Source: Leeuwenhoekiella aequorea (lineage in GTDB: Bacteria > Bacteroidota > Bacteroidia > Flavobacteriales > Flavobacteriaceae). From it: a DNA stretch of 64,000 bases. The DNA lies in contig NZ_QOVM01000007.1 in assembly GCF_004104375.1 (NCBI RefSeq), forward strand, positions 169,577 to 233,576, in the 5' to 3' direction. Positions 9,981 to 18,471 of the stretch are shown in pieces. The notes beneath the pieces are model-generated. The model did not search any database. It was not told where the DNA came from and saw nothing but the letters and a program-made list of their open reading frames with translations. Position 1 is the stretch's first letter; the number at the start of each line of letters is the position of its first letter. The position numbers and the translations under genes were made by a program.

Positions 9981-10002
9981 AAATTTTATAAATTCAGTAT
10001 AC

Positions 10003-10956
10003 TTAAACTCTAAAGAAAGAATCTACGAATTCAATTTTATTAAAGACTTGTAAATCTTCGATGCCTTCTCCTACTCCAATATATTTTACAGGAATTTGAA
10101 ACTGATCGCTTATTCCTATTACAACGCCTCCTTTTGCAGTACCGTCTAACTTAGTCACTGCAAGCGCAGTTACTTCTGTAGCTGCTGTGAATTGCTTTGC
10201 CTGCTCAAAAGCATTTTGCCCGGTAGAACCATCTAATACTAATAATACTTCATCGGGAGCATCATCAATAACTTTTTGCATAACCCGTTTAACTTTTGTC
10301 AATTCATTCATCAAATTGACTTTATTATGTAAGCGACCAGCAGTGTCTATGATTACCACATCGGCATTCATTTTAACGGCGCTTTGTACTGTATCAAAAG
10401 CAACCGAGGCAGGATCACTTCCCATTTGTTGCTTAACAATAGGAACATCGACTCGGTCTGCCCAAATTTGAAGTTGGTCAATTGCAGCAGCTCTAAAAGT
10501 ATCACCGGCACCTAAAACGACCTTAAGCCCTTTCTTTTTAAACTGATGTGCAAGTTTACCTATAGTTGTTGTTTTACCCACTCCATTTACTCCCACGACC
10601 ATTATAACGTAAGGCTTTTTTGCAGGTACTGTAAAGTCTGTTGCCTCTCCACTATGAGTTTCACTCATAATACCTGCAATTTCTTCTCGAAGAATAGTAT
10701 TTAACTCATCGGTTCCCAGATATTTATCACGAGAAACGCGATCTTCAATACGGTTGATAATCTTTATGGTTGTAGCTACACCCACATCACTGGAGACTAA
10801 AACGTCTTCCAGATTATCTAAAACGTCATCATCGACCTTATTTTTACCGGCAACTGCTTTACCTAATTTACTTAGGAAATTTGTATTTGTTTTCTCCAGA
10901 CCTTTGTCCAGAGTTTCCTTTTTATCTTTAGAAAATATTTTTTTAAAAAAACTCAT
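10003..10956 (-). CDS. ftsY: signal recognition particle receptor FtsY
   Basis: 317 aa SRP-receptor GTPase that docks ribosome-SRP complexes at the SecYEG translocon. A short N-domain with a Lys-rich start (MSFFKKIFSKDKKE) precedes the G-domain. That domain has the P-loop GVNGVGKTT at 122-130, DTFRAAA at 153-159, DTAGRL at 205-210 and TKLDGTAKGG at 269-278. It lacks the long acidic A-domain of E. coli FtsY, which is normal for this phylum. It follows the rpmB-rpmG-DUF4295 cluster, from which a terminator and its own promoter box separate it. Confidence 0.97.
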   Translation of the reverse strand: MSFFKKIFSKDKKETLDKGLEKTNTNFLSKLGKAVAGKNKVDDDVLDNLEDVLVSSDVGVATTIKIINRIEDRVSRDKYLGTDELNTILREEIAGIMSETHSGEATDFTVPAKKPYVIMVVGVNGVGKTTTIGKLAHQFKKKGLKVVLGAGDTFRAAAIDQLQIWADRVDVPIVKQQMGSDPASVAFDTVQSAVKMNADVVIIDTAGRLHNKVNLMNELTKVKRVMQKVIDDAPDEVLLVLDGSTGQNAFEQAKQFTAATEVTALAVTKLDGTAKGGVVIGISDQFQIPVKYIGVGEGIEDLQVFNKIEFVDSFFRV

Positions 10957-10984
10957 CGTATTCAGGATGCATTTGTTAGCACTG

Positions 10985-10992
10985 CAAAGGTA
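10985..10992 (-). promoter_or_regulatory. candidate ftsY promoter, TAnnTTTG box
   Basis: The minus strand reads TACCTTTG then C, 28 bases upstream of the ftsY ATG. It matches the Bacteroidota -7 consensus. Confidence 0.5.
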
Positions 10993-11034
10993 TTCCCTTT
11001 ATGACTATTTAGAAACCTCAAAAAAGAAAAATAC

Positions 11035-11065
11035 AAAAAGCCGTCACGCATAGCGTAACGGCTTG
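11035..11065 (-). terminator. terminator of the rpmB-rpmG-DUF4295 operon
   Basis: The inverted repeat AAGCCGT...ACGGCTT has a small inner ACGC/GCGT stem and is followed on the minus strand by TTTTTG and more T. It lies 21 bases beyond the DUF4295 stop. Confidence 0.75.
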
Positions 11066-11085
11066 TTATATATCTGTAAAAGATA

Positions 11086-11238
11086 TTATTTTTTATCTAA
11101 AAACTCACCAACAGCTTCTGGAGCCATAACAGCTTCAACGAAAGTGTAAGCACCTGTCTTAGGAGATTTCACCATTTTAATGGCTTTAGTCAAACGTTTT
11201 GACCCTGTCTGTAATGTTGCTACTGATTTCTTTGCCAT
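11086..11238 (-). CDS. DUF4295 small basic protein
   Basis: A 50-aa ORF, read directly from the minus strand: it starts MAKKSVATLQTGSKR and ends VGEFLDKK. It is rich in Lys and conserved in Bacteroidota, almost always directly after rpmG, as here (three bases after the rpmG stop). The family is annotated as DUF4295. Its size, basicity and position suggest a ribosome-associated role, but that is inference. ATG start; no other in-frame start is plausible. Confidence 0.9.
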   Translation of the reverse strand: MAKKSVATLQTGSKRLTKAIKMVKSPKTGAYTFVEAVMAPEAVGEFLDKK

Positions 11239-11241
11239 GTC

Positions 11242-11424
11242 TTATTTTATTTCTTTGTGAACAGTCATTTTATTCAAAATAGAGTTGAATTTCTTCAATT
11301 CCATTCTATCTGGGGTGTTCTTTTTGTTCTTAGTAGTAATATAACGAGAAGTTCCCGGCTTTCCGGAAGCTTTATGCTCTGTGCACTCTAATATTACCTG
11401 TACTCTATTGCCTTTCTTTGCCAT
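11242..11424 (-). CDS. rpmG: 50S ribosomal protein L33
   Basis: 60 aa; [18 protein letters not shown] and [20 protein letters not shown] are diagnostic for L33. Only one Cys remains, so it is the zinc-free type (no CxxC pairs). It sits 23 bases after rpmB and three bases before the DUF4295 gene, in one operon. Confidence 0.97.
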   Translation of the reverse strand: MAKKGNRVQVILECTEHKASGKPGTSRYITTKNKKNTPDRMELKKFNSILNKMTVHKEIK

Positions 11425-11447
11425 AATTGCTGGTCGTTATATCGTTA

Positions 11448-11687
11448 TTACTTTTTAAGAAAGCCTTTTGCACGTGCTTCTTTAAGCACAGCGGTAATAC
11501 CCTTCTTATTTATATTTTTAAGAGCGGCTGTAGAGATTTTTAATACTACCCACTTATCCTCTTCCGGGATATAAAAACGTTTTTTGATTAAATTGGCATC
11601 AAATTTACGCTTGGTCTTATTCATCGCGTGAGAAACATTATTCCCTACCATTGCTTTTTTGCCCGTAAGCTCACAAACTCTTGACAT
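11448..11687 (-). CDS. rpmB: 50S ribosomal protein L28
   Basis: 79 aa; MSRVCELTGKKAMVGNNVSHA followed by KTKRKFDANL is the L28 signature. It is the first gene of the rpmB-rpmG-DUF4295 operon. A good TAnnTTTG promoter box lies 41 bases upstream, overlapping the region after cinA. Confidence 0.97.
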   Translation of the reverse strand: MSRVCELTGKKAMVGNNVSHAMNKTKRKFDANLIKKRFYIPEEDKWVVLKISTAALKNINKKGITAVLKEARAKGFLKK

Positions 11688-11727
11688 GATTCTAAAACTT
11701 TATATTGTGTTACTGAAAAACAGGGTG

Positions 11728-11753
11728 CAAATTTACACAACTTAAACAAGTTG
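11728..11753 (-). promoter_or_regulatory. rpmB operon promoter with adjacent palindrome
   Basis: The minus strand reads TAAATTTG (11728-11735) then C, an exact -7 box. Immediately upstream is a perfect inverted repeat, CAACTT-AAAC-AAGTTG at 11738-11753, covering the -10 to -33 spacer. A TTG lies about 20 bases from the -7 box. Confidence 0.55.
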
Positions 11754-11767
11754 AACAACTTTAAACA

Positions 11768-13015
11768 CTAGTTTTTTAAAATTTCTTTTTGTAAAAGTTC
11801 AAATGCTTTGTAAACTGTCTTTGAAACCACACGTTCCCGATGATTTCCCATATTATATTTTACCGAAAAAACATGGGTTGGTGTAGCGATTCCTATAAAA
11901 ACTGTACCCACTTCAGCATCAGAATCTCCTTTTGAAGGTCCCGCATTTCCCGTTGTAGAAACTGCAAAGTCGGCTTTATACCAATTTCTTACCGCTTCTG
12001 CCATCGCTTCTGCTACTTCTCCACTTACTACCGAATGTTTATCTATTAGTGCTTGATCTATCTTTAAAAGTTCTACTTTAGAATGAGTAGCATAGGTAAC
12101 CATTCCACCTTTAAAATATGAAGATACACCGGGAATTGCCGTTATAGCAGCTGCAATACGACCTCCTGTACAACTTTCTGCTACCGCAAGTGTTTTCTCG
12201 TTTTTAACTAACAAATTACCTACCATGTGCTCTATTGATTCCCCATCATCATAGCCCACAATAATATCTCCTATGAGCAAATTCAATAATGCGATTTGAT
12301 CATCGAGATCTTTATCCAGTATAGCCTTGTCTGCTCCCTTTGTAGAAAGTCTTAAACGCACCTTGCCTAATGCCGGTAAGTATGCTAATTTAATTGACGG
12401 AGGTAAATTATTCTCCCAATCTTTAATAATAGCTGCTATTTCACTCTCCCCCACTCCGTACGTTTGTAATGTACGATGAACGATAAATGGTCTGTTAAAC
12501 TCTCTTTGAATACGCGGTATAATTTCTTCGGTCATTATAGCCATCATTTCAAAAGGAACGCCGGGCATAGAAATAAAAACGGTATCACCAGAGGTTATCC
12601 ACATTCCTGGAGCAGTACCATAGGTATTTTTTAGAACGGAAGCTTTGCTCGGCACTAAAGCTTGGGATCTATTAGCAGGTAATATGGGTCTGTTTACGTG
12701 ATGCTTAAATAAATTTTCTATGTGTTCTAAAACTGCTTTATCTTCTACTAGGGTATCGTCAAAATATTCACATAGGGTATGCTTAGTAATATCATCTTTT
12801 GTAGGTCCCAGACCTCCCGTAAGAATCACTAAATCTGCAGTTTTCTCAGCAGATTCTAAACTATCTAAAATATGTTGTTTATTATCTGAAATTGAAGAAA
12901 TCTGATATACTTCTACGCCTATTTTATCAAGCTCTTTGGCAATAAATGCTGAGTTTGTATCAACAATTTGCCCTATAAGTATCTCATCACCAATTGTAAT
13001 AATATGTGCCCGCAT
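11768..13015 (-). CDS. cinA: CinA-family protein (NMN deamidase-related / competence-damage)
   Basis: 415 aa. The N-terminal MoaB/MogA-like (COG1058) domain starts at MRAHIITIGDEILIGQIVDTN and holds LTGGLGPTKDD. The C-terminal CinA domain (from about VGNLLVKNEKTLAVAESCTGGRIAA) is the NMN-deamidase type and contains STTGNAGPSKGDSDAEVGTV. Likely role: pyridine-nucleotide recycling. The start is ATG 13015, whose A is shared with the TAA of the Hpt gene (TAATG); the ATG at 13027 would add four unconserved residues. Confidence 0.93.
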   Translation of the reverse strand: MRAHIITIGDEILIGQIVDTNSAFIAKELDKIGVEVYQISSISDNKQHILDSLESAEKTADLVILTGGLGPTKDDITKHTLCEYFDDTLVEDKAVLEHIENLFKHHVNRPILPANRSQALVPSKASVLKNTYGTAPGMWITSGDTVFISMPGVPFEMMAIMTEEIIPRIQREFNRPFIVHRTLQTYGVGESEIAAIIKDWENNLPPSIKLAYLPALGKVRLRLSTKGADKAILDKDLDDQIALLNLLIGDIIVGYDDGESIEHMVGNLLVKNEKTLAVAESCTGGRIAAAITAIPGVSSYFKGGMVTYATHSKVELLKIDQALIDKHSVVSGEVAEAMAEAVRNWYKADFAVSTTGNAGPSKGDSDAEVGTVFIGIATPTHVFSVKYNMGNHRERVVSKTVYKAFELLQKEILKN

Positions 13016-13362
13016 TACATTTTCCAATCTTTGCGCATCTCAACTATCGCATTATTCGTAAGTTCTATAATTGTATCTAACTGAGGCCGTATTGCTGAAG
13101 TAGGTTTAGCACTATCTGCCCAGCGTTCCATCGCCGAAATTTCACGTATAAGATCTATTCCAAACATTTCTAAATTTGGCTTCATTTTATGCGCAAATTG
13201 ATAGGCCATTTTATGGTTATCATTATTAATAGCTAATTCCATACTTTCTAAATCTGGGGGAATTTCTGAAAGAAAAGCCTCTACAACAGATTTCATAAAT
13301 TCTTTGTCACCGCCAGACATATCTTCTAGCTGGTATAAGTCGTAATGTGTTGGCATCGTCAT
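13015..13362 (-). CDS. Hpt-domain phosphotransfer protein
   Basis: 115 aa, all alpha. The HPt signature is FAHKMKPNLEMFG with phospho-acceptor His58. Proteins of this kind relay phosphate between a hybrid sensor kinase and a response regulator. No kinase or regulator is encoded nearby, so the partner is unknown. Start at the first ATG (13362), which overlaps the upstream TGA by four bases (ATGA); the ATG two codons on is a weaker alternative. It is embedded in a metabolic operon and overlaps both neighbours. Confidence 0.85.
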   Translation of the reverse strand: MTMPTHYDLYQLEDMSGGDKEFMKSVVEAFLSEIPPDLESMELAINNDNHKMAYQFAHKMKPNLEMFGIDLIREISAMERWADSAKPTSAIRPQLDTIIELTNNAIVEMRKDWKM

Positions 13363-13970
13363 TTTATATTTAGGGTGAATGATTCTTCAGAATTTAAATA
13401 TCCCGTTAACTTATCATCTATAGCAACCGCTCCTACTCCCGCAGGTGTACCGGTAAATAGGATATCTCCTATCTTTAATGTCATATATTGAGAAACATAT
13501 GCGATTAAAGTATCGATATCATAGATCATGTTCGCAGTATTTCCTGACTGCACAATTTTATCATTTTTTTTCAAATGAAAATCTATATTCCGTAAATCTT
13601 TAAATTTTTCTTTTTCAACCCATTGACCTATTACGGCAGATCCATCAAAGGCTTTAGCTTTTTCCCAAGGATGTCCTTTTTCTTTACAAGCACGTTGTAA
13701 ATCACGAGCGGTAAAATCTATCCCTAATCCGATCTCATTATAATACTTATGCGCAAATTTTGGTGCTATATATTTTCCTAATCGATTAATACGCACCAGA
13801 ACTTCTACCTCATAATGAACTTCATTGCTAAATTCAGGAATCACAAATGGATGTTTATTTAATAAAACAGCAGAATCTGGTTTGAGAAAAAAAAGAGGCT
13901 CACTAGGCATTTCGCTATTGAGTTCCTTTATGTGATCACTATAATTCTGACCTATACAAATGATTTTCAT
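13359..13970 (-). CDS. fumarylacetoacetate hydrolase family protein
   Basis: 203 aa, the size of small FAH-fold enzymes (2-hydroxyhepta-2,4-diene-1,7-dioate isomerase or acylpyruvase type). Visible motifs are MKIICIGQNYSDHIKEL at the start, EVEVLVRINRLGKYI with metal-binding Glu residues, GIDFTARDLQ, KAFDGSAVIG and GDILFTGTPAGVG. Likely a Mg-dependent C-C hydrolase or tautomerase/decarboxylase on small keto-acids; oxaloacetate decarboxylase-like activity is possible. It overlaps the Hpt gene by four bases. Confidence 0.9.
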   Translation of the reverse strand: MKIICIGQNYSDHIKELNSEMPSEPLFFLKPDSAVLLNKHPFVIPEFSNEVHYEVEVLVRINRLGKYIAPKFAHKYYNEIGLGIDFTARDLQRACKEKGHPWEKAKAFDGSAVIGQWVEKEKFKDLRNIDFHLKKNDKIVQSGNTANMIYDIDTLIAYVSQYMTLKIGDILFTGTPAGVGAVAIDDKLTGYLNSEESFTLNIK

Positions 13971-13972
13971 AG

Positions 13973-14923
13973 TTAATCTGTAAATAAAATTTTAAATGCC
14001 GGTGTAGGCAACTTTCCATTCATAGCACTAGCAGCTGTATTTAAAAGCTCTATAGATTTCCAGCCTCCTATACTTCTATAAAAAGCACTAATTTCTTTAT
14101 CGTCAGGGCTTGTTTCTACACCTTTAAATACTGGAGCATACCTATCTACAAGGTATTCTTTATACCCTACAGAGTCGTTTACTTTAATAGTATAAGACTC
14201 TGAGAATTTATTTTCCTCAATAAAAATGTGTTCTACTACTACAAAGAAACCCTCCTGAGGCACATTAATCTTATAGGGAATTAAATCAACTTTTAAGCTT
14301 TGTTTACCTTCTGGCTTGTCTATTATAAGATCGGCTCCCAATAAGTCTTTACCCGGCTTATTATCTGTATCAACACTTAATACACGTAATCTAAATGTTG
14401 CTTTTTGACTCGGTTTCCCTAGTATTTTGTAAAATTGAATTTCAATCGATTTCAGAAAACACGCCTTCTCAAATTTTTCAGGGCGTTCATAATATCTTGC
14501 CAAAGCAGAAGGATAAGCTCCACCACTAAAATTACCTAAACCTACTATTTGCTTGCCTCTAAACGAATTAACACGTTTCTGATTTTCAAAGTGCATCTTA
14601 TACAAATTCACTTCAGAAAGTGTATTTAGCTCCTGATTAAGTGATACCGTACTATTTAGTAGATCTGAAACTTTTAACGTACGTTGCTCGTAACCAACGC
14701 AACTGATATACACAGATTCATCTTTAAGTTTTTCTTTAACTGTGAACCTAAAACTTCCGTTTGCATCAGCTGAAGTGCCCATTTTATGATTCACAAAAAT
14801 CATATTCACAAAAGGAATCGGTCGTTTTGTCTGCGCATCAATTACATTTGCATTGATAACCATGTCCTGTGCTACGATTGCCCCGCTACCTAATAGAAAA
14901 AATAAAATGAGAGCCTTAAACAT
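13973..14923 (-). CDS. secreted CarboxypepD_reg-like protein
   Basis: 316 aa with a signal peptide (MFKALILFFLLGSGAIVAQ). A regulatory-like beta-sandwich follows (VINANVIDAQTKRPIPFVNMIFVNHKMGTSADANGSFRFTV.. ISCVGYEQRTL). The rest is a second beta-rich region of unknown family (FENQKRVNSFRGKQIVGLGNFSGGAYP..). Export is clear, function is not. It lies two bases before the FAH gene and six bases after the exonuclease gene. Confidence 0.75.
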   Translation of the reverse strand: MFKALILFFLLGSGAIVAQDMVINANVIDAQTKRPIPFVNMIFVNHKMGTSADANGSFRFTVKEKLKDESVYISCVGYEQRTLKVSDLLNSTVSLNQELNTLSEVNLYKMHFENQKRVNSFRGKQIVGLGNFSGGAYPSALARYYERPEKFEKACFLKSIEIQFYKILGKPSQKATFRLRVLSVDTDNKPGKDLLGADLIIDKPEGKQSLKVDLIPYKINVPQEGFFVVVEHIFIEENKFSESYTIKVNDSVGYKEYLVDRYAPVFKGVETSPDDKEISAFYRSIGGWKSIELLNTAASAMNGKLPTPAFKILFTD

Positions 14924-14929
14924 CAGTCT

Positions 14930-15706
14930 TTAAAATAACTTCGTATTCAATTTTCTCAACTTGATAGCAGTTAGCACTTTCTTTGTATAAAGTGGAAAAT
15001 CTGCATTCTGAATCCATCCAAAATAGCCCGGCTCATTATCCAATACGTCTTCAACTTTTTTACCTTTATGTTTTCCAAAAGAGAAGATCTCTTCGCCTTC
15101 TTTATTAAATGCAATAAAACCTGCAAAGTCGGCAAATCGTTTTCGAGCACTAAATTCGGCTAAGCTCTTCATATTGTTTTCAAGATCCTCATATCGATCT
15201 AACTGTGCTTTTAACACCTCATATGTTGCGATAGTATCTGCTTCTGCACTATGTGCATCTTCTAGATTTTGATTACAATAAAATTTAAGAGCTGCAGTAA
15301 GTGTACGTTGCTCCATTTTGTGAAAAATAGTCTGCACATCAACTGCGTGTCTGTTTTTCATATCAAAATCTACATCGGCACGTAACATTTCTTCTGCAAG
15401 TAGCGGAATATCAAAACGATTTGAATTATAACCGGCCAGATCAGAGTCTTTAATTAAATTATTGATCTCTACAGCAAGTTCTTTAAAGGTAGGTTTATCT
15501 GCAACATCCTCATCCTTTATACCGTGTACAGCTGTAGTTTCCGCAGGAATAGGTATCGTAGGATTTACTAACCACGTGTGCTTCTCTTCCTTGCCATTAG
15601 GAAAGACTTTTAAAACAGATATTTCAACAATACGATCGTGCGCTACATTTATTCCCGTTGTTTCAAGATCAAAAAAGCAAATAGGTCTCGTTAGATTAAG
15701 GTTCAT
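14930..15706 (-). CDS. DEDDh 3'-5' exonuclease (DnaQ-like)
   Basis: 258 aa. Exo I FFDLETTG (Asp and Glu), Exo II YNSNRFDIPLL and Exo III HSAEADTIATYEVL place it in the DnaQ/epsilon DEDDh family. A C-terminal segment (FSFGKHKGKKVEDVLDNEPGYFGWI) resembles the DUF3820-type tail often attached to such exonucleases. Likely proofreading or repair nuclease rather than the replicative epsilon subunit. It heads the operon that runs to cinA; a TAnnTTTG box lies 18 bases upstream of its ATG. Confidence 0.92.
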   Translation of the reverse strand: MNLNLTRPICFFDLETTGINVAHDRIVEISVLKVFPNGKEEKHTWLVNPTIPIPAETTAVHGIKDEDVADKPTFKELAVEINNLIKDSDLAGYNSNRFDIPLLAEEMLRADVDFDMKNRHAVDVQTIFHKMEQRTLTAALKFYCNQNLEDAHSAEADTIATYEVLKAQLDRYEDLENNMKSLAEFSARKRFADFAGFIAFNKEGEEIFSFGKHKGKKVEDVLDNEPGYFGWIQNADFPLYTKKVLTAIKLRKLNTKLF

Positions 15707-15724
15707 CTTTTAATATTTTAAATG

Positions 15725-15732
15725 CAAAAGTA
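15725..15732 (-). promoter_or_regulatory. candidate promoter of the exonuclease-cinA operon
   Basis: The minus strand reads TACTTTTG then C, 18 bases upstream of the exonuclease ATG, leaving a very short leader. Confidence 0.45.
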
Positions 15733-15836
15733 ACATTTAGTAATTTCTGCGTCGCTAAAAACTACAGTAAATGGAGTTTAGAATTCTTGAGGATTAGTAA
15801 TTTAATTAAAGTGATCCTAATAAATATAAAAAAACA

Positions 15837-15860
15837 AATGCCAGAGAAAACTCTGACATT
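15837..15860 (-). terminator. terminator downstream of E2 gene
   Basis: Ten-base arms (15837-15846, 15851-15860) with one mismatch and an AAAA loop. The minus strand continues into TTTGTTTTTTTAT. It lies about 43 bases after the stop of the E2 gene. Confidence 0.65.
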
Positions 15861-15903
15861 CGTTAGCAATAAATCTGCATTTTAAACTTTCTTTTCAGGT
15901 ACT

Positions 15904-17265
15904 TTAAACTTCTCGTGAGCTATCCCAAGCCTCAAGATATTGTGCTACTCGTTGTACAAACTGACCTCCTAAGGCACCATTTACCACGCGATGATCGTAA
16001 GAATGAGATAAGAACATTTTATGTCTAATTCCTATAAAATCACCCTCTGGAGTCTCGATAACAGCGGGTACTTTACGTATAGCTCCTAATGCTAGTATTG
16101 CTACTTGTGGTTGATTAATAATAGGAGTTCCCATTATACTGCCAAAGGTACCAACATTAGTAACCGTGTACGTACCTCCTTGAGTATCGTCTGGTTTTAG
16201 TTTACCCATACGCGCTCTAGTTGCTAAATCATTGACCGCTTTTGCCATTCCTACGAGATTCAATTGATCTGCATTACGAATTACAGGCACTATAAGATTT
16301 CCATCTGGCAAGGCAGCTGCCATCCCAAGATTAACATTTTTACGCTTAATTATTGTATCTCCGTCAACGGCAATGTTAATCATTGGGAAATCACGTATAG
16401 CCTTAGCTACAGCTTCCATAAAGATGGGAGTAAATGTAAGCTTCTCACCTTCTCTTTTTTGAAAGCTACCCTTAATACGTTCTCTCCAGTTCCAGATTGC
16501 GGTAACATCAACTTCAATAAAAGATTGTACATGTGCCGAGGTTTGAACCGAGGCTACCATATGCTTTGAAATCATTTTGCCCATGCGGGACATCTGAATA
16601 ATTTCATCGGCACCATTCACAGAAACTGGAGTTGCCATTTTAGATGCATTCTCTCCTGAGGAAGTCTCTGCCTTTTTATTTTCTGAAGATTTCTTTGCTG
16701 AAGATGCGCTTTCTTCTTTTCTTTTTTTGCCAGAAGCTACATAAGCCAAAATATCATCTTTAGTAACACGACCCTCAAGTCCGCTACCATCCAACTTATC
16801 TAACTCATCCTGACTAATCCCTTCTTGCTGCGCTATATTTTTTACTAGCGGAGAATAAAAACGCTCTCCGTCATTCGAAATTATCTGATTTGCAGAAACC
16901 TCGCTTTTTGCTTGGTTAACCAAAGATTCTGCTTCTTCTGCAGCTGTCTCTACTTCATTGTCATTTGAAGAATCTTCTGTTTCTTCTTTCGATTCTGAAT
17001 TTGAACTAGAAGAAACTCCGTCTCCCGAAGTTTCTATAATTGCAATAGTTTGACCTACTTGAACAACATCATCTGGTCCAAATAATTTTTCTATTAATAC
17101 CCCTTCAACTTCACTAGGCACTTCACTATCAACTTTATCTGTAGCTATTTCTACTACGGGCTCATCAAGTTCAATAGTATCACCTACTTCCTTGAGCCAG
17201 TTTGTTACCGTAGCTTCTGCAACGCTCTCTCCCATTTTCGGTAACTTAAGTTCAAATTTTGCCAT
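15904..17265 (-). CDS. 2-oxo acid dehydrogenase E2 (dihydrolipoyl acyltransferase)
   Basis: 453 aa. Residues 1-78 are a lipoyl domain with the lipoylated Lys44 (EIATDKVDSEVP). A Ser/Glu-rich linker follows, then a peripheral-subunit-binding domain (about 132-172, FYSPLVKNIAQQEGI). The C-terminal catalytic acyltransferase core ends YDHRVVNGALGG with His425. The usual HxxxDG Asp is Asn429 here. The branched-chain 2-oxoacid complex is more likely than pyruvate dehydrogenase, but the substrate is not proven. It is encoded alone: no E1 or E3 gene is adjacent. Confidence 0.9.
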   Translation of the reverse strand: MAKFELKLPKMGESVAEATVTNWLKEVGDTIELDEPVVEIATDKVDSEVPSEVEGVLIEKLFGPDDVVQVGQTIAIIETSGDGVSSSSNSESKEETEDSSNDNEVETAAEEAESLVNQAKSEVSANQIISNDGERFYSPLVKNIAQQEGISQDELDKLDGSGLEGRVTKDDILAYVASGKKRKEESASSAKKSSENKKAETSSGENASKMATPVSVNGADEIIQMSRMGKMISKHMVASVQTSAHVQSFIEVDVTAIWNWRERIKGSFQKREGEKLTFTPIFMEAVAKAIRDFPMINIAVDGDTIIKRKNVNLGMAAALPDGNLIVPVIRNADQLNLVGMAKAVNDLATRARMGKLKPDDTQGGTYTVTNVGTFGSIMGTPIINQPQVAILALGAIRKVPAVIETPEGDFIGIRHKMFLSHSYDHRVVNGALGGQFVQRVAQYLEAWDSSREV

Positions 17266-17349
17266 ATTCGTAATAAAAAGATTAGTGTGCTTTATTTTTT
17301 GCGAATTTAATAAAAAATAATGTTTTATTATTAGATATTTTTTACTCGC

Positions 17350-18468
17350 CTACCAACTTATAATTTCTCCCAACTCTAAAGAAGAATCGCTGCCTGCGAT
17401 AAAATTACAATTTGAAGGGCGTATGCGGAACCTATTTTGATTGTTTTTTAACAAACAGATACTCTCCAATATTGCTTCAATATTTAAGTCATTGAGGTCG
17501 TAGACAATAAGTGAATCTGTAACTCTCGATGCATTCAATTTTTCTAAACTGATGGTTTTCAATTCTTTTTCACTTAAAAAAAGACTATCATCTGCTGAGT
17601 TAATAGTATCAGTAACCCAAAATTTTACACTATTTAATGGTATTAATTTCTTTTTAGATTGAGGAGTCTTATGCGTTAATATCATCAGCTTTAGGGTTGT
17701 TTGTATTAACCAATTCGTTGCCGCATTAGATTTATGATGTTTTCTATTAAAGATTTGCATTGCACCATAAAAACGCCTTGCATATACTTTATCCTTCAAA
17801 CTGCTCTCTCCTTTAAAATGAAGTGCTTTAACAGATCCTAAATAGTAATTAGAATATCCTTGTTGAGTAAGTCTATAACTCAGATCTATATCTTCTCCAT
17901 ACATAAAATAATCTTCGTCAAAACCTTGTAAATCTACATATACAGACCTCTTCAAAAACATTAAAGCGCCTACCAGCACTGGTACTGGACCATTTTCATC
18001 TTGAGCTAATTGGTTTGCATAATAGGTAGCGTTATCTCCTAACAATTTTTTCAATGAGACTTTTAGAGTCGGAAAATTACGCTTACTTTCTGGTAAATAA
18101 TTCCCGGTGCCATCGATAAGCCTAGTACCTAAAGCTCCAAGATTTGAAATACCTTCGATGTATTCAAAAATCTTGGTAAAACAATTTTCGGGAATAACAA
18201 CATCGGGGTTTAAAATACATATGTATTCCCCTTTGGCATTAGCCACACCTTGATTGTTCCCCTTTGCAAATCCGACATTTTGAGTATTAGCAATTAATTT
18301 TATCTCCGGAAAATTTTCATTAAGCATAAAAATGCTTGAATCCTGAGAATTATTATCTACTACTATAATTTCTGAATCAATATTCACAAGTGCACGAGTA
18401 ACGCTCTCTAAACACAATTGCAGAAAATATGGGACTTTATAGTTAAGTACAATCACCGATAGTTTCAA
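17350..18468 (-). CDS. GT2-family glycosyltransferase
   Basis: 372 aa. A GT-A fold starts MKLSVIVLNYKVPYFL, with DNNSQDSS, a DxD-type site in LNPDVVIPENCF, and the acceptor-side GEDIDLSYRL. The last ~100 residues are an extra domain of unknown type. It resembles rhamnosyltransferase-like GT2 enzymes. Placement behind the dTDP-rhamnose genes supports L-rhamnose as donor, but this is contextual. It starts three bases after recR. Confidence 0.85.
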   Translation of the reverse strand: MKLSVIVLNYKVPYFLQLCLESVTRALVNIDSEIIVVDNNSQDSSIFMLNENFPEIKLIANTQNVGFAKGNNQGVANAKGEYICILNPDVVIPENCFTKIFEYIEGISNLGALGTRLIDGTGNYLPESKRNFPTLKVSLKKLLGDNATYYANQLAQDENGPVPVLVGALMFLKRSVYVDLQGFDEDYFMYGEDIDLSYRLTQQGYSNYYLGSVKALHFKGESSLKDKVYARRFYGAMQIFNRKHHKSNAATNWLIQTTLKLMILTHKTPQSKKKLIPLNSVKFWVTDTINSADDSLFLSEKELKTISLEKLNASRVTDSLIVYDLNDLNIEAILESICLLKNNQNRFRIRPSNCNFIAGSDSSLELGEIISW

Positions 18469-18471
18469 CGG

